Below the pieces are notes generated by a model. That model had not been told where the DNA came from, made no database searches, and worked only from the letters and a program-made list of their open reading frames with translations. This document shows positions 57,947 to 62,178 of a stretch of DNA of 62,178 nt, piece after piece; positions within the stretch are counted from its first letter, which is position 1; every line of letters starts with the position of its first letter. The stretch covers positions 1-62,178 of the forward strand of contig JAEWFF010000058.1 in NCBI GenBank assembly GCA_023388965.1. The letters run 5' to 3'. The position numbers and the translations under genes were made by a program. This DNA is from Pseudomonadota bacterium (GTDB lineage: Bacteria > Pseudomonadota > Alphaproteobacteria > Rhizobiales > Methylopilaceae).

Positions 57947-58803
57947 GCCCGCGCCTCCCCTTCCGCCGCCGTTCGCGCGGCACGGCGCGAGGCGAGCAGG
58001 CCGTGTTTAGGCGCAAACACGAAGGCGATGAGAAAGATCAAAGTCTGCAGCACGACAATGATGCCGCCCGTCGCGCCATCGAGGAAATAGGAGATGTAGG
58101 CACCGACAAGACTCGTCAGCGAGCCGATCAGGACCGCAATGAACAGAAGGCGCGGGAAGCGGTCCGTGAGCAGATAGGCGGTGGCGCCGGGCGTCACCAC
58201 CATGCAGATGACGAGGAACGCGCCGACCGTCTGCAGGGCCGCGACCGTGCAGGCCGACAACAGCGTGAAGAACAGCACTTTGAGGAATGTAGTGCGAAGG
58301 CCGATCGTGCGCGCATGGGCCTCGTCGAAAAAGACGACCATCAGGTCCTTCCATTTCGCGAGCAGGATCGCCAGCGAGACGAAACCGATAATGGCGAGCT
58401 GAAGCGTATCTTCCGGCGTGATGGCGAGGATATTGCCGAGAATGATCGTCTGGATGTTCACGGAGGCCGGCGACAGCGAGATCATGAACAGGCCGAGCGC
58501 GAAGAAGGACGAGAAGATGAGGCCGATGATTGCGTCTTCCTTCAGCCTCGTGCGCTGGTTCAGGAACAGCATGGCCCCGGCGGCAAGGCCGCCAGCAAAG
58601 AACGCCCCGAGCGAGAACGGCAGGCCGAGCATGTAAGCGCCGGCAACGCCCGGAACGATGGAATGCGACAAGGCATCGCCGATCAGCGACCAGCCCTTCA
58701 GCATCAGATAGGCTGACAGGAAGGCGCAGACGCCGCCGACAAGTGCCGACACCCACATCGCATTCGTCATGTACTGATAGCCGAACGGCTCGAGCAGGAT
58801 CAT
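57943..58803 (-). CDS. sitC: metal ABC transporter permease, SitC-like
   Basis: This is a 286-residue ABC-3 permease with LKGWSLIGDALSHSIVPGVA and TVGAFLVICMVVTPGATAYL. It is about as long as SitC and is clearly homologous to the SitD-like protein next to it. The C-terminal tail after residue 265 is basic and cytoplasmic. It overlaps both neighbouring genes by four bases (ATGA), so sitB, sitC and sitD are translationally coupled. Confidence 0.9.
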   Translation of the reverse strand: MILLEPFGYQYMTNAMWVSALVGGVCAFLSAYLMLKGWSLIGDALSHSIVPGVAGAYMLGLPFSLGAFFAGGLAAGAMLFLNQRTRLKEDAIIGLIFSSFFALGLFMISLSPASVNIQTIILGNILAITPEDTLQLAIIGFVSLAILLAKWKDLMVVFFDEAHARTIGLRTTFLKVLFFTLLSACTVAALQTVGAFLVICMVVTPGATAYLLTDRFPRLLFIAVLIGSLTSLVGAYISYFLDGATGGIIVVLQTLIFLIAFVFAPKHGLLASRRAARTAAEGEARA

Positions 58804-59687
58804 TGCCCGCGCTTCTCCTTCGGCTTGCCGTCGGCATAGATCATCAAGGGCCGCTCGTCGTCGGTGATGATGCCGATGGGATGATCGCCTCCTGCAGCAC
58901 TGCCGAAAGGAAGATGGCGCAGGACGCCGCCGAACGTCATTTCGAGATTTTCACGCGTAAAGACATCCTCGGTCGGCCCATAGGCCAGAACCGTGCGCTT
59001 GAGCAGAATCGTCTGATCGCAGAATTCCGGCACACTGCCGAGATCGTGCGTCGAAACCAGCATGACCCGCCCCTCCCCGCGCAGATCCTTCAGAAGCGCG
59101 ATGATGGTTTCCTCGGTCGTGACATCGACGCCGGTGAACGGCTCGTCGAGCAGGATGACGCGGCTGTCCTGCGCCAGCGCGCGGGCAAGGAAGACGCGCT
59201 TCTTCTGCCCGCCCGACAATTCGCCGATCTGGCGCTTGCGGAAGTCGCCCATGCCGACGCGCTCGAGCGCAGACGACACCGCCGCACGGTCGGCGGCCCC
59301 GGGGATGCGCAACATGCCCATATGGCCGTAACGCCCCATCATCGCCACGTCCTCGACAAGGACGGGGAAGTTCCAGTCCACATCCTCGCTCTGCGGCACA
59401 TAGGCGACGAGGTTCTTGCGCAGTGCCTCGGGCACAGGCATTCCGAGGATCGAGATGGAGCCGGCGGCCAGCCGCTCGAACCCCATGATCGCCTTGAACA
59501 GGGTCGATTTGCCCGAGCCGTTCATGCCGACAAGGGCCGCGATCGTGCCTGTGGGGATCTGGAACGAGGCATCGCGCAGGGCGGTGAAGCCGTTGCGATA
59601 GGTCACGGTCGCGTGCCGGACCTCTATGCCCGCACCGGCGGCCCTGCCCTTTTCGAGATCGTCCCGCACATTCATGAGTACGTTCAT
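58800..59687 (-). CDS. sitB: metal ABC transporter ATP-binding protein, SitB-like
   Basis: This is a 295-residue ATPase with Walker A LVGMNGSGKSTLFKAIMG, signature LSGGQKKRVFLARALA and Walker B RVILLDEPFTGVD. The Q-loop region reads VPQSEDVDWNFPVLVEDV, typical of Mn/Zn importers. The C-terminal 50 residues after the ATPase core are less conserved. Two starts, four codons apart, are possible; neither has a strong ribosome-binding site, which suggests that read-through from sitA and the intervening hairpin affect expression. Confidence 0.9.
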   Translation of the reverse strand: MNVLMNVRDDLEKGRAAGAGIEVRHATVTYRNGFTALRDASFQIPTGTIAALVGMNGSGKSTLFKAIMGFERLAAGSISILGMPVPEALRKNLVAYVPQSEDVDWNFPVLVEDVAMMGRYGHMGMLRIPGAADRAAVSSALERVGMGDFRKRQIGELSGGQKKRVFLARALAQDSRVILLDEPFTGVDVTTEETIIALLKDLRGEGRVMLVSTHDLGSVPEFCDQTILLKRTVLAYGPTEDVFTRENLEMTFGGVLRHLPFGSAAGGDHPIGIITDDERPLMIYADGKPKEKRGQ

Positions 59688-59706
59688 ATAGCACACAAAA
59701 GATGGA

Positions 59707-59742
59707 GCGGGACGCGGCGGGAGTACTGGTACCGCGCCCCGC
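59707..59742 (-). terminator. hairpin between sitA and sitB (attenuator or processing stem)
   Basis: In the minus-strand transcript GCGGGGCGCGG pairs with CCGCGTCCCGC (one G-U) around a 14-base loop, followed a few bases on by CTTTTG. It lies between the binding-protein gene and the rest of the operon. Such stems often reduce read-through or protect the upstream message. Confidence 0.45.
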
Positions 59743-59752
59743 ACGTCTGGCG

Positions 59753-60661
59753 TCAGGACGACGCCAGACCCTTGGCAATGGTATCGGAAGTGACGCGCAG
59801 GAGATCGAGATAGGTCGGCACCGGGCCGTCCGCCTCGCTGAGCGAGTCGACGTACAGGACGCCGCCATATTTCGCGCCCGTCTCGCGCGCGACCTGTTCG
59901 GCCGGCTTGGACGAGATCGTGCTCTCGGAGAAGACGACCGTGATGCCGTGTTCCTTCACCGCGTCGATGACGTTGCGGACCTGCTGGGGTGTGCCCTGCT
60001 GGTCGGCGTTGATCGGCCACAGATAGAGTTCCTTCAGGCCGAAATCGCGCGCGAGATAGGAGAACGCGCCCTCGCTCGACACCAGCCAGCGCTTCTCTTC
60101 CGGAATGGCGGCCAGCTCGGTCTTGATCGGCTCGATCGCGGCATTGATCTTCGCCTTGTAGGCCTCCGCATTGGCCTTGTAGGCCTCGGCGTTCGCCGGA
60201 TCGTGCTCGGCGAAAGCGTCGCGGATATTGTCGACATAGATCAAGGCCGCCGACGGCGACATCCAGGCATGAGGGTTCGGCTTGCCGCTGTACGGACCCT
60301 CGGTGATGCCCATGGGCTCGATGCCATCGGAGACGGTGACGGACGGAACGTCCTTCAGATTGGCGAAGAATTTCTCGAACCACAGTTCGAGGTTCAGCCC
60401 GTTCCAGAGCACCAGCTGGGCGCCCTGCGCCTTTTTGATGTCGCCGGGCGTCGGCTGGTAATTATGGATCTCGGCGCCGGGCTTGGTGATGCTTTCGACA
60501 ATCGCCGCATCGCCCGCCACGTTCTGCGCGATATCCGCGATGACGGTGAAGGTCGTCACCGCCTTGAATTTCTCCTGCGCTACCGCCGCGCCGGGCAAGA
60601 GCCCCGCCGCCAGCAGCGCGGCGCTTGCTGCCATGAGCACCCGTCTCGTCACCCGCTCCAT
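59753..60661 (-). CDS. sitA: metal ABC transporter substrate-binding protein, SitA-like
   Basis: This is a 302-residue periplasmic cluster A-I metal-binding protein with a signal peptide (about residues 1-27, ending AAVAQ). The four predicted ligands are His in AEIHNYQPTPGD, His in KPNPHAWMSPS, Glu in VVFSESTISS and Asp in LYVDSLSEADG. This His-His-Glu-Asp set fits Mn2+/Fe2+ and not Zn2+ (ZnuA has three His and a His-rich loop, absent here). The start MERVTRRVLMAAS is preceded by AGGAGAT. It is the first gene of the sit operon, behind two Fur/Mur boxes. Confidence 0.92.
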   Translation of the reverse strand: MERVTRRVLMAASAALLAAGLLPGAAVAQEKFKAVTTFTVIADIAQNVAGDAAIVESITKPGAEIHNYQPTPGDIKKAQGAQLVLWNGLNLELWFEKFFANLKDVPSVTVSDGIEPMGITEGPYSGKPNPHAWMSPSAALIYVDNIRDAFAEHDPANAEAYKANAEAYKAKINAAIEPIKTELAAIPEEKRWLVSSEGAFSYLARDFGLKELYLWPINADQQGTPQQVRNVIDAVKEHGITVVFSESTISSKPAEQVARETGAKYGGVLYVDSLSEADGPVPTYLDLLRVTSDTIAKGLASS

Positions 60662-60679
60662 CGCTTGAATATCTCCTGT

Positions 60680-60696
60680 TTGCGAACCATTCGCAA
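60680..60696. promoter_or_regulatory. Fur/Mur-type box 1 upstream of sitA
   Basis: TTGCGAACCATTCGCAA matches the palindrome TTGCGAATCATTCGCAA at 16 of 17 positions. It lies 19 bases before the sitA start codon. In alphaproteobacteria the Mn-responsive Fur homologue Mur represses sitABCD through boxes of this type. Confidence 0.7.
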
Positions 60697-60722
60697 ATGA
60701 AGATGGCACCACCTAGATAAGA

Positions 60723-60739
60723 TTGCAACTCATTCGCAA
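60723..60739. promoter_or_regulatory. Fur/Mur-type box 2 upstream of sitA
   Basis: TTGCAACTCATTCGCAA matches the same palindrome at 15 of 17 positions. Its centre is 43 bases (about four helical turns) from that of box 1, so the two would be bound on the same face of the DNA. Confidence 0.65.
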
Positions 60740-60762
60740 AACAAAAATGCGGGGGCGGCGAG

Positions 60763-60850
60763 TGGTGCCGGCGGTAGCGGGGTAGCGCGGGTGGTGTCGG
60801 CGGTAGCGGGAGAGCGCGGGTGGTATCGGCGGTAGGGGGCGGGTAGCGGG
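60763..60850. repeat. 29-bp tandem repeat, about three copies
   Basis: A unit starting TGGTGCCGGCGGTAGCGGGG recurs at 60792 (TGGTGTCGGCGGTAGCGGGA) and 60821 (TGGTATCGGCGGTAGGGGGC), ending with a partial GCGGGTAGCGGGG. It is purine-G rich and lies just outside the sit control region. Unit length is 29 bases. Confidence 0.65.
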
Positions 60851-61409
60851 GCGCTAGAGAAAAGGGTCAGGCCTGCCGTCGGGTTCCCCTCTCCTTGTGA
60901 ATGGGAGAAGATGCACCCCTGCCCCGCCTTTCGGCAGGGTCTTTGGCCGTGGTCAACGCGCGAACATACGCGTTGAGGGTAACTTACCTGTTCCGCATAG
61001 CCCTCCATAACGGAGGGAGCGCGGAGCCGGCGGCACCTCCGCATCCGCGGTGCGGAAACGAAAGTGCGGAAAACAATCCACGAAACACGGCGGCGAACCG
61101 CCAGCTCCGCGCGCAGTGTTCTCGACTTCTGGCGGAAGTTCCGTCGCCACCCGCCTTCCCGGGCGAACGACTAAGGAGTCCATCCGGGCGCCCTGGATGG
61201 TTGGACCATCCTGTACGGGCACCCGCCAGTGTGGACACGCGGCGCTCGGTATCGCCGGAACCACACCGCCAGAAGCATCCGGATCAACAAGGGCCGTTAC
61301 CCCCTCGCCTCACCGGCCACCACACCCTGCCCCGCGATCAGAACGGTCCGGACCGCCCCTCCTTGGGAAAAGGTGACGCGGAGATAGCATGAGATAGGAA
61401 TATTGTCAA
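60851..61409. other. hairpin-rich stretch without protein genes
   Basis: No open frame here has the codon pattern of a gene. Several hairpins are visible: CCCTCC/GGAGGG near 61002, CCATCC/GGATGG near 61190 and the palindrome CGGTCCGGACCG near 61344. The overlapping minus-strand frames, which read arginine-, proline- and serine-rich, look like the spurious predictions often made in Rhizobiales intergenic sequence. A structured RNA or a decayed mobile element is possible but not shown. The GC content falls sharply at its right end. Confidence 0.45.
60888..60912. repeat. degenerate dispersed repeat, family A
   Basis: CCCCTCTCCTTGTGAATGGG followed by AGAAG resembles the family A terminal hairpin with a broken arm. 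Confidence 0.4.
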
Positions 61410-62053
61410 CTACCGCGGACGTATTAGCTCGTTGAGACGAATCCATCGCAGATCTTGGCGCAACTCGGGCGCAGCATCGACGATCAAATCGAGTGTTTTT
61501 GCGAGATCGTAGGGAGGCAACGCAGGGTGATCTGAGATACCTCGGTCCAAAAGGGCGAGCGTCTCATTCGGAAAACGGGCAGCGGGAGACTCCGAGTCTC
61601 CTTCTTTCTGAGAGCGAAGAGCAAGAAAGCTGAGGCGATCAAGTGGCCTTACAAACGATAGAACCAATTTTACTGCGTCTGGAAAATTATCGCCGGACCT
61701 TTCAACTAAATGAATCATTCTTTGTGTGGTCTCCGCCGTTTGAAAACCCTCTTCTTTCGGCCAAACATCTCGGAAAAACGGAGCACCCAACTGCTTCCAG
61801 TCGCTATCCTTCTCGATCATTGTCGCTAGCTGCCAGAGCGCCGCCGCGCGACCATCATCATTAGATCGTTGTAGGGCACGCCTCGCCTCGGCACGTTGTA
61901 CAGAACGATATTTTCGTGGCGCTAACGTATCGACGATTAAGAACTCGCTTAAGCGACGAACAGACCGTTGGGGCCAACCGCCACCGGCAGATATAGCGAA
62001 TGCGTCAAGGAACGCTGGCTTTAGCTTCCGCATGATGCGTGCGGAGGCAGACG
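61410..62053 (-). pseudogene. unknown low-GC gene, 5' end cut by an insertion sequence
   Basis: About 214 residues of an unrecognised protein remain, ending RQDLRWIRLNELIRPR. The frame stays open into the insertion sequence, but that part is antisense to the transposase and cannot be native. The sequence is helical, with repeated Trp, Leu and Arg residues and segments such as LGAPFFRDVWPKEEGFQTAE and NFPDAVKLVLSFVRPLDRLS. It resembles the C-terminal helical region of a larger, STAND- or HEAT-type protein, possibly a defence protein; that is only an impression. Base composition is much lower in GC than the rest of the window and codon use differs, pointing to horizontal acquisition. Confidence 0.5.
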
Positions 62054-62178
62054 TGACGTTGCCCCAGCGGTTTAATCCGGATTGAAGTTCGTTCTGGCCC
62101 ATTGAGAGGACCAGGACATGAAGCGCAGCCGCTTCTCTGAAGAGCAGATCATCGGGATTTTTAAGGAGCACGAGGCCG
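62054..62178 (+). mobile_element. left end of an IS3-family insertion sequence (continues off window)
   Basis: An IS3-type OrfA start lies 65 bases after TGACGTTGCCCCAGCG, which looks like a terminal inverted repeat of the IS407 kind (TGAC-G-T-GCCCC). The exact end is uncertain because the other terminus and the target duplication are outside the window. The element interrupts or abuts the low-GC gene to its left. Confidence 0.65.
62119..62178 (+). CDS. IS3-family transposase OrfA (partial)
   Basis: The first 20 residues read MKRSRFSEEQIIGIFKEHEA, the usual N-terminus of IS3/IS407-type OrfA proteins (MKRSRFTEEQIIGILKEHEA-like), a helix-turn-helix DNA-binding protein. GAGAGGACCAGGAC precedes the start. 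The rest, including the frameshifted OrfB transposase, lies beyond the window. Confidence 0.8.

Noticed and set aside
57104..60661. Zinc importer znuABC as the identity of the metal ABC operon
   Set aside because: Two permease genes, the His-His-Glu-Asp ligand set and the missing His-rich loop of ZnuA fit a SitABCD Mn/Fe importer better.
60763..60850. Short regular repeats as a possible CRISPR array
   Set aside because: The units abut directly without unique spacers, are G-rich and only about three in number; no cas genes are near.
60730..61264. Two overlapping minus-strand frames upstream of sitA as protein genes
   Set aside because: They start in repeats or near the Fur/Mur boxes, are Arg/Pro/Ser-rich and overlap each other; they look like spurious predictions in intergenic sequence.

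Overview
This is a GC-rich chromosomal segment (about 60-65% GC by eye) from an alphaproteobacterium, most likely a member of the Rhizobiales (Hyphomicrobiales) outside the Rhizobiaceae. Three things point there. The gene neighbourhoods are typical of the group: a nuoABCDEFGHIJKL run; tig-clpP-clpX-lon-hupB; dgt-argS-SPOR-nagZ-scpAB-tatABC-serS-surE-pcm; glnB-glnA. The window carries an ExoR-like Sel1 protein and a sitABCD operon behind Fur/Mur-type boxes. It also contains many CTCTCCC/GGGAGAG palindromic intergenic repeats. Almost everything is ordinary core genome; the only clearly foreign stretch is the right-hand edge.

Layout. From 1 to 11750 (minus strand) lies the respiratory complex I operon from nuoA to nuoL, cut by the left edge, with a GFA-family zinc protein gene placed between nuoC and nuoD. 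From 11952 to 14406 are a DUF2188 gene and a TadE/TadG-like pair. From 14551 to 21853 are tRNA-Asp, tRNA-Val, hupB, lon, clpX, clpP, tig and tRNA-Leu, a protein quality-control cluster. From 22075 to 27143 are ada, a DUF4160/DUF2442 pair that looks like a toxin-antitoxin module, an FAD/NAD(P) reductase, a copper-ligand-less cupredoxin protein and the NAD(P)HX repair enzyme nnr.

From 27224 to 29276 is glnB-glnA with a convincing sigma-54 promoter and a strong terminator. The following 1.1 kb has no protein gene. It holds a candidate structured RNA with its own promoter and terminator, then a dense cluster of dispersed palindromic repeats. From 30420 to 38368 come parE, a small secreted protein, a Pro/Glu-rich membrane protein, an RhlE-type helicase, a diguanylate cyclase, an A-type Fe-S carrier and DUF3597.

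From 38469 to 51590 (minus strand) is a long housekeeping run for cell envelope, Tat export, chromosome condensation and tRNA charging. It contains an iron-type ABC ATPase gene wedged between scpB and tatA. From 51700 to 56886 are erpA, an outer-membrane beta-barrel gene, xthA with a second GFA gene, an ExoR-like gene and ilvD. From 57104 to 60739 is sitABCD, a Mn/Fe ABC importer, with two Fur/Mur boxes.

From 60740 to the end are a 29-bp tandem repeat, a hairpin-rich non-coding stretch, and a low-GC fragment of an unknown gene that runs into an IS3-family insertion sequence at the window edge.

Best leads for a second look: the candidate non-coding RNA after glnA, the IS-interrupted low-GC gene at the right edge, the paired Fur/Mur boxes, the GFA gene inside the nuo operon, the His/Asp-rich insert in NuoL, the DUF4160/DUF2442 pair that begins at a TTG codon, the SerRS insertion and the HU protein lacking its intercalating proline. 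I saw no clearly new multi-gene system.
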